From: Geodermatophilus ruber
Lineage (GTDB): Bacteria > Actinomycetota > Actinomycetes > Mycobacteriales > Geodermatophilaceae
Direction: 5' to 3'
Length of the DNA: 64,000 nucleotides
Assembly (NCBI RefSeq): GCF_900114385.1
Contig: NZ_FOSW01000002.1
Location: forward strand, 1 to 64,000
Positions 8,745 through 18,586 of the stretch are shown here, piece after piece (within the stretch, counting starts at the first letter, position 1; each line of letters starts with the position of its first letter). A program made the translations under genes and the position numbers. The notes under the pieces are model-generated. The model was not told where the DNA came from, ran no database searches, and was given only the letters and a program-made list of their open reading frames with translations.

Positions 8745-8854
8745 GTTGCGGCCGCTCCTGCGGGGGAACGGCCGGCGCGACCCCGACGCGGACGTGGCGG
8801 ACACGTCCTTCCGCTTGTCGTGGGCAGCGGCCACCGGCCACTACCTTCTGACGC

Positions 8855-11371
8855 ATGCCTGCTCGCACGACGTCGACCCGGTCGTCGGGTCGCTCGTCCG
8901 CGCGCGGCCGCTCCGGCTCCGGGTCGACCGCGTCCCGGAAGCGCCCGCCCGCCAAGCGGGCCCCGGCCGGCGGTCGCAAGCCCGCCGCCCGCAAGCCCGC
9001 CGCGAAGAAGACCGGACCCGGGCTGTGGGGGGTGGTCAGCGGCGGCTGGTCGCTGCTCGCTCGCGGCGCCGGCGGCCTGGCCCGGTCGGTGGCCCGGCCG
9101 GAGGAGGCCGAACCGCTCGCGCCCGAGCACCGTCGCGACGGCGTCGGGCTGGCCGTGCTCGGGCTGGCCGTCGTCCTGGGCGCCGCCGCCTGGAGCAACG
9201 GCATCGGCCCGGTCGGGGCCGCGCTCGCCGACGCGGTGCGCTGGGTCATCGGCTCCCTCGTCATGGTCCTGCCCGTGCTGCTCTTCTTCGCCGCGCTCCG
9301 GCTGCTCCGCCGCGGCCCCCGCCCGGAGGCCCGCGGCCGGCTGGCGATCGGCTGGCTCTGCACCGTCGCCGCGGTGCTCGGCATCGCCCACGTCGTCGGG
9401 AACCCGGCCGTCCCGGCCGACGGGGTGCCCGGTTCCGGCGGGCTCGTCGGCTGGGCCGCGGGCACGCCGCTGGTGGCCGGGGTGGGCGGCGTCGTCGCCG
9501 TCGTGCTGCTCGTGCTCACGGCGTTCTTCGGCCTGCTCGTCCTCACCGCGACCCCCGTGCACCAGATCCCCGAGCGGCTGCGGGAGGTCACCGACCGGCT
9601 GCTCGGCCACGCGCCGGACGAGTACGACGAGGACTGGGAGGACGAGGAGGAGCCGGCGCCGGTCAGCCGCCGGTCGCGGCGCACGTCGCTGTCGCAGGAC
9701 CTGCTCGAGACCGGCCCGGTCGACACCGTCCCGGCCATCGATCACGCCGCGCTCGACGACGCCCGGGAGGCGGTGCGGCACGAGCCGCCGCCTCCACCGG
9801 TCCCGGCCCGTCGCCCGGCGGTGGTCGACCGGACCGCGCCGGCGGAGCAGCTCGAGCCGATCACCGAGCCCGAGCAGCTGCGCATCGAGCCGGTGGAGGG
9901 GCAGTACACGCTGCCGTCGGTCGGCGTGCTGCGCGCCGGCGACCCGCCGAAGAAGGGCTCGAAGGCCAACGACACGGCGATCGAGGCGATCACCGGCGTG
10001 CTCGAGCAGTTCAACATCGACGCGGCCGTCACCAGCTTCACCCGCGGCCCCACGGTCACCCGCTACGAGATCGAGCTGGGCCCGGCGGTCAAGGTCGAGA
10101 AGATCACCGCGCTGACCAAGAACATGGCCTACGCGGTCGCCAACGACAACATCCGGATCCTCGCCCCCATCCCGGGCAAGTCCGCGGTCGGTGTCGAGGT
10201 GCCCAACGTCGACCGCGAGATGGTCAGCCTCGGCGACGTGCTGCGCTCGCAGGTGGCCAAGCAGGACCCGCACCCGATGCTGGTCGGCCTGGGCAAGGAC
10301 ATCGAGGGCGGGTTCGTCTGCGCGAACCTCGCGAAGATGCCGCACCTGCTGGTCGCCGGCGCCACCGGTGCCGGTAAGTCCAGCTGCGTCAACTCGCTGC
10401 TGACCTCGCTGCTGCTGCGGGCCACGCCCGACCAGCTGCGGATGATCCTCATCGACCCGAAGATGGTCGAGCTGACCCCGTACGACGGCATCCCGCACCT
10501 GATCACGCCGATCATCACCGACCCGAAGAAGGCAGCCACCGCGCTCGCCTGGCTGGTCGAGGAGATGGAGCAGCGCTATCAGGACATGCGGGCCACCGGC
10601 GTTCGGCACATCGACGACTTCAACCGCAAGGTCGAGCGCGGCGAGATCGTGGCGCCCCCGGGCAGCGAGCGGGTGTACCGGCCCTACCCGTACATCCTCG
10701 CCATCGTCGACGAGCTGGCCGACCTCATGATGGTCGCCCCCCGCGACGTCGAGGAGTCGATCGTCCGGATCACCCAGAAGGCCCGTGCCGCCGGCATCCA
10801 CCTGGTGCTGGCCACCCAGCGCCCCTCGGTCGACGTCGTCACCGGCCTGATCAAGGCCAACGTGCCCTCGCGGCTGGCCTTCTCCACCTCCAGCCTCACC
10901 GACAGCCGGGTCATCCTCGACCAGCCCGGGGCGGAGAAGCTCATCGGCATGGGCGACGCGCTGTTCCTGCCGATCGGCGCGGGCAAGCCGATGCGCGTGC
11001 AGGGCGCCTACGTCTCCGACTCGGAGATCGAGGCGGTCGTCGAGTTCACCAAGCGGCAGGCCGAGCCGGAGTACCGCGAAGAGGTCTTCAGCGCCGCCGA
11101 GGGCGAGAAGAAGGAGATCGACGAGGACATCGGCGGGGACCTGGAGCTCCTCATCCAGGCTGTCGAGCTGGTCGTCACCAGCCAGTTCGGGTCGACGTCG
11201 ATGCTGCAGCGCAAGCTGCGGGTGGGCTTCGCCAAGGCCGGGCGCCTCATGGACCTCATGGAGAGCCGCGGCATCGTCGGCCCGTCGGAGGGCTCCAAGG
11301 CCCGCGACGTGCTGATCAAGCCCGACGAGCTCGAGTCGGTCATGTTCACCCTTCGCGGCGGCGAGGGCTGA
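8855..11371 (+). CDS. ftsK: FtsK/SpoIIIE-family DNA translocase
   Basis: The 838-residue protein is a septal motor that pumps chromosome termini during division. The order is: a basic, low-complexity N-terminus (S/R/K rich, residues 1-60); about four hydrophobic membrane helices between residues 90 and 240; an acidic and proline-rich linker; then the motor. The motor contains [25 protein letters not shown], Walker A GATGAGKS at 502-509, Walker B-region [15 protein letters not shown], and [18 protein letters not shown]. The C-terminal gamma winged helix ([20 protein letters not shown]) recognises polar DNA sequences. The linker is short compared with E. coli FtsK, as is normal in actinobacteria. 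There is no clear ribosome binding site at ATG 8855, so the exact start is less certain. Confidence 0.95.
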   Translation: MPARTTSTRSSGRSSARGRSGSGSTASRKRPPAKRAPAGGRKPAARKPAAKKTGPGLWGVVSGGWSLLARGAGGLARSVARPEEAEPLAPEHRRDGVGLAVLGLAVVLGAAAWSNGIGPVGAALADAVRWVIGSLVMVLPVLLFFAALRLLRRGPRPEARGRLAIGWLCTVAAVLGIAHVVGNPAVPADGVPGSGGLVGWAAGTPLVAGVGGVVAVVLLVLTAFFGLLVLTATPVHQIPERLREVTDRLLGHAPDEYDEDWEDEEEPAPVSRRSRRTSLSQDLLETGPVDTVPAIDHAALDDAREAVRHEPPPPPVPARRPAVVDRTAPAEQLEPITEPEQLRIEPVEGQYTLPSVGVLRAGDPPKKGSKANDTAIEAITGVLEQFNIDAAVTSFTRGPTVTRYEIELGPAVKVEKITALTKNMAYAVANDNIRILAPIPGKSAVGVEVPNVDREMVSLGDVLRSQVAKQDPHPMLVGLGKDIEGGFVCANLAKMPHLLVAGATGAGKSSCVNSLLTSLLLRATPDQLRMILIDPKMVELTPYDGIPHLITPIITDPKKAATALAWLVEEMEQRYQDMRATGVRHIDDFNRKVERGEIVAPPGSERVYRPYPYILAIVDELADLMMVAPRDVEESIVRITQKARAAGIHLVLATQRPSVDVVTGLIKANVPSRLAFSTSSLTDSRVILDQPGAEKLIGMGDALFLPIGAGKPMRVQGAYVSDSEIEAVVEFTKRQAEPEYREEVFSAAEGEKKEIDEDIGGDLELLIQAVELVVTSQFGSTSMLQRKLRVGFAKAGRLMDLMESRGIVGPSEGSKARDVLIKPDELESVMFTLRGGEG

Positions 11372-11412
11372 GAGTCACTCGCCGTTCTCCCGGCATGCGG
11401 CATCTCGGCGAC

Positions 11413-11418
11413 TAGGAT
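11413..11418 (+). promoter_or_regulatory. -10 box of a probably leaderless rimO transcript
   Basis: TAGGAT lies six bases before GTG 11425, with no Shine-Dalgarno sequence between. It has the same geometry as the boxes before thyA and dapA. Confidence 0.48.
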
Positions 11419-11424
11419 GGGCCG

Positions 11425-12858
11425 GTGACAGCTCCGCTCGACCCTGCCCGGAAAGTGGCGGTGGTGACCCTCGGGTGCGCCCGGAACGAGGTCGACTCGG
11501 AGGAGCTGGCCGGCCGGCTGGCCGCCGGCGGGTACGAGCTCGTGGACGACGCCGAGGACGCCGACGCCGTCCTGGTCAACACCTGCGGGTTCATCGAGTC
11601 GGCCAAGAAGGACTCCGTCGACGCGATCCTCGCCGCGACCGACTCCGGGGCCCGGGTCGTCGCCGTCGGCTGCATGGCCGAGCGGTACGGCTCCGAGCTC
11701 GCCGGCGCGCTGCCGGAGGCCACGGTCCTCGGCTTCGACGACTACGCCGCGATCGGTGACCGACTCGACGACGTCCTCTCCGACCGCCCGCTCGTGCCGC
11801 ACGACCCCCGTGACCGGCGCACCCTCCTGCCGATCAGCCCGGTGGCCCGCACCGCCGCGGCTGTCGCGCCGGACGCCCCGGCCATCCCCGGGCACGGCTG
11901 GTTGCAGCGCCGCCGGCTGGCCAGTGGCCCCTCCGCCGCACTGAAGCTGGCCTCCGGCTGCGACCGGCGGTGCGCGTTCTGCGCGATCCCGACCTTCCGC
12001 GGGTCGTTCGTCTCCCGCCCACCGGCCGAGGTGCTCGGGGAGGCGCAGTGGCTGGCGAGCCAGGGCGTCACCGAGCTGGTCCTGGTCAGCGAGAACTCCA
12101 CCTCCTACGGCAAGGACCTCGGCGACCTTCGCTCGCTGGAGCGGCTGCTGCCGCAGCTGGCCGCCGTGGAGGGCATCGCCCGCGTGCGGGTGGCCTACCT
12201 GCAGCCGGCGGAGCTGCGACCGGGGCTGCTGGAGATCATCGCGGGCACCGAAGGGGTCGCCCCCTACTTCGACCTCTCGTTCCAGCACTCCTCGCCGGGG
12301 CTGCTCCGTCGGATGCGGCGCTTCGGCGGCACCGACGACTTCCTCGCCCTCATCGAGCGGGCCCGCGCGCTCGCGCCGGCCGCCGGCTTCCGCACCAACG
12401 TCATCCTCGGCTTTCCCGGGGAGACCGAGGAGGACGTCGCCGAGCTGGAGCGCTTCCTCGTCGAGGGCCGGCTGGACGCCGTGGGCGTCTTCGGCTACTC
12501 CGACGAGGAGGGCACCGAGGCGATGGGCCTGCCCGGCAAACTCGACCCGGCCGAGATCGACGCCCGGGTGCGGCGGATCACCGACCTGGTCGAGGAGCTC
12601 ACCGCGCAGCGCGCGGAGGACCGCATCGGCGAGCGGATCGAGGTGCTGCTCACCGAGGACCTCGCCGCGGAGGAGGGCGCCGGCACCTGGCTGGGCCATG
12701 CCGCGCACCAGGACCCGGACGCCGACGGCACCACGACGGTGACCGGGGTGCCCGCGGACGCCGCACCGGGCGACCTGCTGGCCGCGGAGGTCGTCGGCAC
12801 CGAGGGAGTCGATCTGCTGGCCAGCGCGCTGGTGGCTGCCCGCCCGGCCGGTCGGTGA
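11425..12858 (+). CDS. rimO: Ribosomal protein S12 methylthiotransferase RimO
   Basis: This 477-residue radical-SAM methylthiotransferase modifies the conserved aspartate of ribosomal protein S12. The N-terminal UPF0004 domain has cysteines for the auxiliary cluster in [24 protein letters not shown] and [10 protein letters not shown]. The radical-SAM cluster motif [11 protein letters not shown] (CxxxCxxC) follows in the middle. The C-terminal third contains [18 protein letters not shown] and a TRAM-like domain. [11 protein letters not shown] favours RimO over MiaB, and the true MiaB is present at 41861. It is followed five bases later by pgsA. Confidence 0.93.
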   Translation: MTAPLDPARKVAVVTLGCARNEVDSEELAGRLAAGGYELVDDAEDADAVLVNTCGFIESAKKDSVDAILAATDSGARVVAVGCMAERYGSELAGALPEATVLGFDDYAAIGDRLDDVLSDRPLVPHDPRDRRTLLPISPVARTAAAVAPDAPAIPGHGWLQRRRLASGPSAALKLASGCDRRCAFCAIPTFRGSFVSRPPAEVLGEAQWLASQGVTELVLVSENSTSYGKDLGDLRSLERLLPQLAAVEGIARVRVAYLQPAELRPGLLEIIAGTEGVAPYFDLSFQHSSPGLLRRMRRFGGTDDFLALIERARALAPAAGFRTNVILGFPGETEEDVAELERFLVEGRLDAVGVFGYSDEEGTEAMGLPGKLDPAEIDARVRRITDLVEELTAQRAEDRIGERIEVLLTEDLAAEEGAGTWLGHAAHQDPDADGTTTVTGVPADAAPGDLLAAEVVGTEGVDLLASALVAARPAGR

Positions 12859-12863
12859 CCTGT

Positions 12864-13529
12864 ATGAGCGAGGTTGCCCGGGACCCGGCCGCGACGCCGC
12901 CGCAGTCGGTGCGGCTGGTCAACCTGCCCAACGCGCTCACCGTGCTGCGCCTGGCCGTCGTGCCCTTCTTCGCCGCCCTGCTGCTCGCCGACGGCGGCAT
13001 GGACGACCAGCGGCGCTACTGGGCCACGCTGTTCTTCGGCCTGGCGATCATCACCGACCGCTACGACGGGATGATCGCGCGCCGGCGCGGTCAGGTCACC
13101 GAGTTCGGCAAGCTCGCCGACCCCATCGCGGACAAGGCGCTCACCGGCACGGCCCTGATCGGGCTCTCGGTGCTGTCCCTGCTCCCGTGGTGGGTGACGC
13201 TGGCCATCCTGGTGCGCGAGGTGGGGGTCACCCTGCTGCGGTTCTGGGTGATCCGGCACGGGGTGATCGCCGCCAGCCGCGGCGGGAAGGCCAAGACCGT
13301 CGTCCAGGCGCTCGCCATCGGGCTCTACATCCTCCCGCTGACCGGCGTCCTGGCCAGCGCGCGCTGGTGGGTCATGGGGGTGGCCCTCGCGCTCACGGTG
13401 ATCACCGGGCTGGACTACGTCTACCGGGCACTGACCCTGCGCCGCACGAGCGCGCGGGCGATGCGGGCCGCGGCCGCCCGCCGGTCCGCGGGGCCGGCCG
13501 GGGGCCCGCGGACCGACGCCGCCGCCTGA
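12864..13529 (+). CDS. pgsA: CDP-diacylglycerol-glycerol-3-phosphate 3-phosphatidyltransferase
   Basis: The 221-residue integral membrane enzyme makes phosphatidylglycerol phosphate from CDP-diacylglycerol. The CDP-alcohol phosphatidyltransferase signature D-x2-D-G-x2-A-R-x8-G-x3-D-x3-D is intact at about residues 57-82 (DRYDGMIAR through FGKLADPIADK). Several hydrophobic helices follow and the tail is basic. ATG 12864 is five bases after the rimO stop. The rimO-pgsA-clgR order matches the ftsK-pgsA3-clgR region of M. tuberculosis. A small hairpin (GAGGAC-ACC-GTCCTC, 13532-13546) sits just after the stop. Confidence 0.93.
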   Translation: MSEVARDPAATPPQSVRLVNLPNALTVLRLAVVPFFAALLLADGGMDDQRRYWATLFFGLAIITDRYDGMIARRRGQVTEFGKLADPIADKALTGTALIGLSVLSLLPWWVTLAILVREVGVTLLRFWVIRHGVIAASRGGKAKTVVQALAIGLYILPLTGVLASARWWVMGVALALTVITGLDYVYRALTLRRTSARAMRAAAARRSAGPAGGPRTDAAA

Positions 13530-13731
13530 AAGAGGACACCGTCCTCCCCACCCTTCGCAGGCTCAGGGCGGGGCCCGGGACGGGGCCACGGAAGAGTCAC
13601 CCGGCCCGCGGCGTTACGCCCAGAGCGGACGCGCCGGGGATGGCGCGGTGCCCGTCGGTGGCTCCGCGTACCGTGAGCGCACGGCCCTCCGGAGGCCGCC
13701 GCTTCCCGCACGAGCAGGACAGGAGACGGCC

Positions 13732-14124
13732 ATGACGCTGCTGCGCACCCATCTCGGGACCACCCTGCGCGGCCACCGGCTGCGTCAGCGGCGGACGCTG
13801 CGGGACGTCTCCGGTGCCGCCCGGGTCAGCCTCGGCTACCTCTCCGAGGTGGAGCGGGGGCAGAAGGAGGCCTCCTCCGAGCTGCTCGCGTCCATCTGCG
13901 ACGCCCTCGACCTGGAGCTCGCCGACCTGCTGGCCGAGGTGAGCCAGGAGCTGCGGCACGCCGACGGCGGCGTCCGCCCGGTCCCGGCAGAGCAGGCGGC
14001 GGCCGAGCCGGACGCGGCCGAGCCCGCACCGGTGGAGCCGGCCGGCGAGCCGGCCCTGGCGCTCGTCGGCGCGTCCGGAGCTGCCCGCCCCACCGTGCGC
14101 TCGGCGGTCTCGCTGGCCGCCTGA
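13732..14124 (+). CDS. clgR: ClgR-like XRE-family transcriptional regulator
   Basis: This 130-residue regulator carries an N-terminal XRE helix-turn-helix at about residues 8-68: LGTTLRGHRLRQRRTLRDVS, then ARVSLGYLSEVERGQKEASSELLASICDAL. It is followed by a disordered A/E/P-rich tail. In actinobacteria ClgR activates clp protease and stress genes, and in mycobacteria also the adjacent pspA. AGGAGA upstream of ATG 13732 supports the start. The usual neighbour pspA is displaced here to 24080 by a 10-kb insertion. The hydrophobic end of the protein (VRSAVSLAA) resembles the AA-type C-terminus through which ClgR is degraded by ClpXP/ClpCP (inference). Confidence 0.87.
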   Translation: MTLLRTHLGTTLRGHRLRQRRTLRDVSGAARVSLGYLSEVERGQKEASSELLASICDALDLELADLLAEVSQELRHADGGVRPVPAEQAAAEPDAAEPAPVEPAGEPALALVGASGAARPTVRSAVSLAA

Positions 14125-14195
14125 GGCCGCGACACGGCTGGCGCGCTCCGCCGGCCTCCTTGACTCTCCCCGGCCGCGGTGCCAGACAGGGCCTC

Positions 14196-14771
14196 ATGGT
14201 GACGGTCGGCCCGCTCCCCCAGGATGCCGGCTGGGTGCCGCCCCCACCGGCCCACGTGCCCGGCGCGCACACCCGAAGCGGCAATGCCATGGGGCGGACG
14301 CGGGCCGGGCTGCTGGCCGGCGCCGCCCGGGCCTTCGCCCAGCGGGGGGTGCGCCGCAGCACCATGCAGTCGATCGCGGCGGCGGCCGGGGTCGCCAAGG
14401 CGACCCTCTACAACCACTTCCGGACCAAGGACGAGGTCGCCCGCGCGCTGCTCGCGGCCGAGCTGGACCGGCTCGGCGCACTCGCCGCCGGCCTGCCCCC
14501 GCCCGCCGCGCTGGACGCGCTGGCTGAGGAGGTCGCCGGCCACCCGGTGCTGCGCCGGCTGACCGTCGAGGAGCCGGAGACGCTCGTCGCCCTGCTCGCC
14601 GCGGACCCCGCCTGCTGGGCGCAGCTGCGGGACCGGATCGCCGCCGCGCTGCGCGCGGACCGCGTCGCGGCGGAGGTGGTGGTCCGCTGGCTCGCCGCGC
14701 TGGTCCTCCAGCCAGGGGACAGCGGCACCCGCCGGACGTCGGCCGCCCGGCTCGCCGCCCTGCTGGGGTGA
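14196..14771 (+). CDS. TetR-family transcriptional regulator
   Basis: The protein is about 191 residues from ATG 14196. After a proline-rich lead, the TetR DNA-binding domain spans roughly residues 32-80: RTRAGLLAGAARAFAQRGVRRSTMQSIAAA, then GVAKATLYNHFRTKDEVARALLAAE. The C-terminal ligand domain is short, unrecognised and alanine/leucine rich. Neither neighbour reveals its target: clgR ends 71 bases upstream and the DUF4032 gene starts 123 bases downstream. A longer open frame reaches back to 14160, but ATG 14196 is the first strong start. Confidence 0.85.
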   Translation: MVTVGPLPQDAGWVPPPPAHVPGAHTRSGNAMGRTRAGLLAGAARAFAQRGVRRSTMQSIAAAAGVAKATLYNHFRTKDEVARALLAAELDRLGALAAGLPPPAALDALAEEVAGHPVLRRLTVEEPETLVALLAADPACWAQLRDRIAAALRADRVAAEVVVRWLAALVLQPGDSGTRRTSAARLAALLG

Positions 14772-14894
14772 CCGGCGTCGCCGAACCCGCGTCGGTGCGT
14801 GACCGCGCGCGGTGGCGCACCGGCGTGGGATCGTGACGGTTCCGGCGCTCAGCCACGGGCGACGGCCGCTGCCGGCAACCCCTCGGAGCTCGCG

Positions 14895-16127
14895 ATGCGG
14901 TACATCTTCCGCCCCCCGGGCACCGACGGCGCGGGCCTGCTGTCGCTGCCCTGGCACCTGCCCCTCGAGGAGTGGGACCGCAGCCTGCTGCTGGACGTCC
15001 CCCAGCGGGGCATCTCCCGGCACGTCGTGCGCTTCGTCGCCGAGCAGGGGCAGGTCTTCGCGCTGAAGGAGATCGCCGAACCGCTAGCCCGGCACGAGTA
15101 CGCCCTGCTCGGCGAGTTCGAGGAGGAGGGGCTGCCGGCGGTCGCGGCGCTCGGGATCTGCGTGGACCGGCCCGGCGGGCAGGACGCCGTCCTGGTCACC
15201 CGTTACCTCGAGTACTCGATGTCCTACCGGTATCTGTTCTCCCGCCCGCACGGGGATCACTCGGCCGACCGGCTGCTCGACACGATGGTCGTGCTGCTGG
15301 TGCGGCTGCACCTGGCAGGTGTGTTCTGGGGGGACTGCTCGCTGTCCAACACCCTCTTCCGGCTCGACGCCGGGACCCTGGCGGCCTATCTGGTCGACGC
15401 CGAGACGGTGGAGCGCCACCCCAGGCTCAGCCCCGGCCAGCGGCGCTACGACGTCGACCTGGCGCGGGAGCGGGTGGGCGCGGAGCTGCTGGACCTGCAG
15501 TTCGGCGAGCTGCTGCCCCCGGACTGCGACCCCGTCGAGATCGCCGACAGCCTGGCCCCGCGCTACGAGGCGCTGTGGGACGAGGTCACCCGGGAAGAGG
15601 TCATCAGCCAGGACGAGCAGCGCTTCCGGGTGGCCGACCGGCTGCGGCGGCTCAACGACCTCGGCTTCGACGTCGGCGAGGTGGATCTGGTCACCACCCC
15701 GGAGGGCGGGGTGAGGCTGCGCGTGGAGACCCGCGTCGCCGAGCCGGGGCAGAACCGGCGGGAGCTGTTCCGGCTGACCGGTCTGGAGGTCCAGGAGAAC
15801 CAGGCGCGCCGGCTGCTCAACGACATCCGCGCCTACCGGGCCTACCTGGAGCAGACGACCGGCGGGACGGTCTCCGAGGCCGTCGCCGGGCACCGCTGGG
15901 TGGCCGAGGTGTACCAGCCGATCGTCGACGCGATCCCGCCGGACCTCGCCGGCCGGCTGGCGCCGGCGGAGGTCTTCCACGAGATGCTCGAGCACCGTTG
16001 GTTCCTGTCCGAGCGCGCCGGTCGCGACGTCGGGATGGAGGAGGCGGCGCAGTCCTACTTCGCGACCGTGCTGCCCCGGACGCCGGAGGAGGTGACCACT
16101 CCGTCGGTCATCGCGACCCGCCACTGA
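14895..16127 (+). CDS. DUF4032 protein with kinase-like fold
   Basis: The 410-residue protein is typical of a DUF4032-containing family found in actinobacteria. Features include the start MRYIFRPPGTDGAGLLSLPW, GQVFALKEIAEPLARHEYALL, which resembles a kinase beta-3 lysine and C-helix glutamate, and HLAGVFWGDCSLSNTLF with YLVDAETVE, which resembles the catalytic and metal-binding loops of lipopolysaccharide kinases. The C-terminal half is the DUF4032 domain (DLGFDVGEVDLVTTPEGG onward). The substrate is unknown, and a phosphotransferase activity is only suggested by the motif pattern. It is followed by a 156-base gap and then the sugar transporter operon. Confidence 0.8.
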   Translation: MRYIFRPPGTDGAGLLSLPWHLPLEEWDRSLLLDVPQRGISRHVVRFVAEQGQVFALKEIAEPLARHEYALLGEFEEEGLPAVAALGICVDRPGGQDAVLVTRYLEYSMSYRYLFSRPHGDHSADRLLDTMVVLLVRLHLAGVFWGDCSLSNTLFRLDAGTLAAYLVDAETVERHPRLSPGQRRYDVDLARERVGAELLDLQFGELLPPDCDPVEIADSLAPRYEALWDEVTREEVISQDEQRFRVADRLRRLNDLGFDVGEVDLVTTPEGGVRLRVETRVAEPGQNRRELFRLTGLEVQENQARRLLNDIRAYRAYLEQTTGGTVSEAVAGHRWVAEVYQPIVDAIPPDLAGRLAPAEVFHEMLEHRWFLSERAGRDVGMEEAAQSYFATVLPRTPEEVTTPSVIATRH

Positions 16128-16201
16128 ACCCGCGCGAGCACGCGGCCAGGGGGCGCCGGATCGGGGTCCTCGGCCCTGGTAACGGGCGCATTTCGCTCCG
16201 G

Positions 16202-16207
16202 TTGACA
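16202..16207 (+). promoter_or_regulatory. -35-like TTGACA before the sugar importer operon
   Basis: A consensus -35 hexamer TTGACA lies 76 bases before the lipoprotein gene. I do not find a convincing -10 at 17-18 bases; TACGGA at 16230 is 22 bases away. It is therefore only a candidate promoter for the lpqY-sugABC-like operon. Confidence 0.3.
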
Positions 16208-16283
16208 GCCATCGTGACCTGGGCCACGGTACGGAAACCGCGGTGGCCGTCGGTCGCTGCTCGCCGAAACGGAGGCGAACTTC

Positions 16284-17627
16284 GTGGCGCACGAGGAGAG
16301 GGAACCAGCAGTCGACACGCGGTCACGCCGCCGGAGGCCGGTCCGGCCCCGCCGGGCCCTGGGCACCTCCGCGGCGGCGCTGGTGCTGGCGTCCACGCTC
16401 GCGGCATGCGGCGGTGACTCGGGCGACGCCAACCAGTTGACCTGGTACATCAACCCCGACTCGGGTGGTCAGGCCGAGATCGCGCGGCGGTGCACCGAGG
16501 CGGCGGGCGGGGCCTACACGATCACGACCGCCCAGCTGCCGCGCGAGTCCTCCGAGCAGCGCCAGCAGCTCATCCGGCGGCTCGCCGCGGAGGACACCTC
16601 GATCGACATCATGAGCCTGGACCCGCCCTACATCCCCGAGTTCGCCCAGGCCGGCTTCCTCGCCCCGGTGCCCGCCGACGTCGCCGAGCGGGTGACCGAG
16701 GACGTCGTCCAGAGCGCCGTGGAGGGGTCGACGTGGGACGGCGAGCTCGTCGCCGTCCCGTTCTGGGCCAACACCCAGCTGCTCTGGTTCAAGAAGTCCG
16801 TGGCAGAGGCGGCCGGCCTGGACATGGAGCAGCCGGTCACCTGGGAGCAGCTGGTGCAGGCCGCGGAGGACCAGGACACCCAGATCGCCGCCCAGGGCAT
16901 CCGGGCCGAGGCGCTGACCGTCTGGGTCAACGCCCTCATCGAGTCCGCCGGCGGCTCGATCATCGAGGAGACCGCCGACGACCCGGAGGACATCCAGCTC
17001 GGTCTGGAGTCCGACGCCGCGGTGGAAGCCGCCGAGGTGATGCGGATGGTCAGTGGCGTCGGCGGGCCGGCCTTCACCACCGCCGGTGAGGACGCCAACG
17101 TCACCGACTTCGAGGAGGGGGACGCCGGGTTCATGGTCAACTGGCCGTTCGTCTGGGGACGGGCCCTGAGCGCGGTCGAGGCCGGAACGCTCGACGCCTC
17201 GGTGCCCGAGGACTACGGCTGGGCGATCTACCCGCGGGTCGTCGAGGACCAGCCGAGCGCCCCGCCCTACGGCGGCATCAACCTCGGCATCGGGGCCTTC
17301 AGCCAGAACGTGGACGCTGCGTACGAGGCCGCGGAGTGCATCGTCTCCGAGGAGAACCAGGCGTACTACTTCACGACGAACGGGAACCCGGCTGCCAAGG
17401 CGTCGGTGTACGACGACTCCGAGGTGCTCGAGGTCTTCCCGCAGGCCCCGGTCATCCGGGAGTCCCTGGAACTGGCTGCCTCCCGGCCGCAGACGGTGTA
17501 CTACAGCGAGGTCTCCGGGGCGCTCCAGCGCGAGTACCACCCGGCGACCGCCATCGACCCGGAGACGACCGGCACCGAGGCCAACGACCTGATCACCGCC
17601 GTCCTCCGAGGGGAGCAACTGCTGTGA
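16284..17627 (+). CDS. lpqY: ABC transporter sugar-binding lipoprotein (LpqY-like)
   Basis: The 447-residue lipoprotein has a basic N-terminus, a hydrophobic core and the lipobox LAAC at about residues 40-43. The mature part is an extracellular solute-binding family 1 protein: LTWYINPDSGGQAEIARRC, IDIMSLDPPYIPEFAQAGFL, VAVPFWANTQLLWFKKS and the ligand-facing INLGIGAFS. Overall it resembles LpqY, the trehalose-binding protein of mycobacteria, and the following three genes have the SugABC order. Binding of trehalose rather than maltose or another alpha-glucoside is inference. GGAGG eight bases before GTG 16284 fixes the start. The stop overlaps the permease start by four bases. Confidence 0.85.
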   Translation: MAHEEREPAVDTRSRRRRPVRPRRALGTSAAALVLASTLAACGGDSGDANQLTWYINPDSGGQAEIARRCTEAAGGAYTITTAQLPRESSEQRQQLIRRLAAEDTSIDIMSLDPPYIPEFAQAGFLAPVPADVAERVTEDVVQSAVEGSTWDGELVAVPFWANTQLLWFKKSVAEAAGLDMEQPVTWEQLVQAAEDQDTQIAAQGIRAEALTVWVNALIESAGGSIIEETADDPEDIQLGLESDAAVEAAEVMRMVSGVGGPAFTTAGEDANVTDFEEGDAGFMVNWPFVWGRALSAVEAGTLDASVPEDYGWAIYPRVVEDQPSAPPYGGINLGIGAFSQNVDAAYEAAECIVSEENQAYYFTTNGNPAAKASVYDDSEVLEVFPQAPVIRESLELAASRPQTVYYSEVSGALQREYHPATAIDPETTGTEANDLITAVLRGEQLL

Positions 17628-18583
17628 GCACCACGACGCTGCCCCCGGGGCAGAAGGAGAAGCCGGTCTCCGCCCCGCCGGCGGGAGTCAGCGACCGATC
17701 GCGGTCCGAACGGCGGCTGGGGTGGATGCTCGCCGGTCCGGCGTTCGTGGTGATGCTGGCGGTCACCGCGTACCCGATCCTGCAGGCGGTCTACGAGTCG
17801 CTCTTCTCGTACCGGCTGACCGACCCCGACAACCGCTCGTTCAACGGGCTGAACAACTACTGGGTCATCCTCACCGACTCGCTGTGGTGGCAGTCCATCG
17901 GGGTGACCCTGTTCATCACCGTCGTGACCGTCGCGGCCGAGCTGGTCCTCGGCTTCGCGCTGGCGCTGGTGATGGCCAAGGCGCTGAGCGCGATCCGGCC
18001 GGTCGTCCGGGCGGCCATCCTCATCCCGTACGCGGTGATCACGGTGGTGTCGGCCTTCGCCTGGCAGTTCGCCTTCGACATCAACACCGGATTCGTCAAC
18101 TCGTGGTTCGCCTGGCTTCCCGGCGTCGCGGCGGACACCGACTGGTTCGGCGACAAGTGGACGTCGTTGCTGGTGATCTGCCTGGCCGAGATCTGGAAGA
18201 CGACGCCGTTCATCTCGCTGCTGCTGCTCGCCGGGCTGGCGCAGGTGCCCGATGTGCTGCAGGAGGCCGCGCAGGTCGACGGCGCCACCTGGTGGCAGCG
18301 GTTGTGGCGGGTCACGATCCCGAACATGAAGGCGGCGATCATGGTCGCCCTGCTCTTCCGCACCCTGGATGCCTTCCGGGTCTTCGACAGCATCTTCATC
18401 ATGACGAACGGCGCCAACGGCACCGAGTCGGTGTCCTTCCTGGCCTACCGGCAGACCATCGCCCGCCTGGAGATCGGTCTGGGCTCCGCGGTCTCGGTCC
18501 TGCTGTTCCTCGCGGTGGTGATCATCGCCGTCGGCTTCATCAAGGGCTTCAAGGTCGATCTGTCCCAGGCACGGGGGGAGTAG
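17624..18583 (+). CDS. sugA: Sugar ABC transporter permease (SugA-like)
   Basis: The 319-residue permease of the MalF type has six predicted membrane helices, beginning with LGWMLAGPAFVVMLAVTAYP. The EAA loop that docks to the ATPase is visible as EAAQVDGATWWQRLWRVTIP. The N-terminal 30 residues are polar and disordered. GTG 17624 overlaps the binding-protein stop (GTGA). It is three bases away from the second permease gene, so the import proteins are probably made at matched levels. Confidence 0.9.
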   Translation: MSTTTLPPGQKEKPVSAPPAGVSDRSRSERRLGWMLAGPAFVVMLAVTAYPILQAVYESLFSYRLTDPDNRSFNGLNNYWVILTDSLWWQSIGVTLFITVVTVAAELVLGFALALVMAKALSAIRPVVRAAILIPYAVITVVSAFAWQFAFDINTGFVNSWFAWLPGVAADTDWFGDKWTSLLVICLAEIWKTTPFISLLLLAGLAQVPDVLQEAAQVDGATWWQRLWRVTIPNMKAAIMVALLFRTLDAFRVFDSIFIMTNGANGTESVSFLAYRQTIARLEIGLGSAVSVLLFLAVVIIAVGFIKGFKVDLSQARGE

Positions 18584-18586
18584 TCG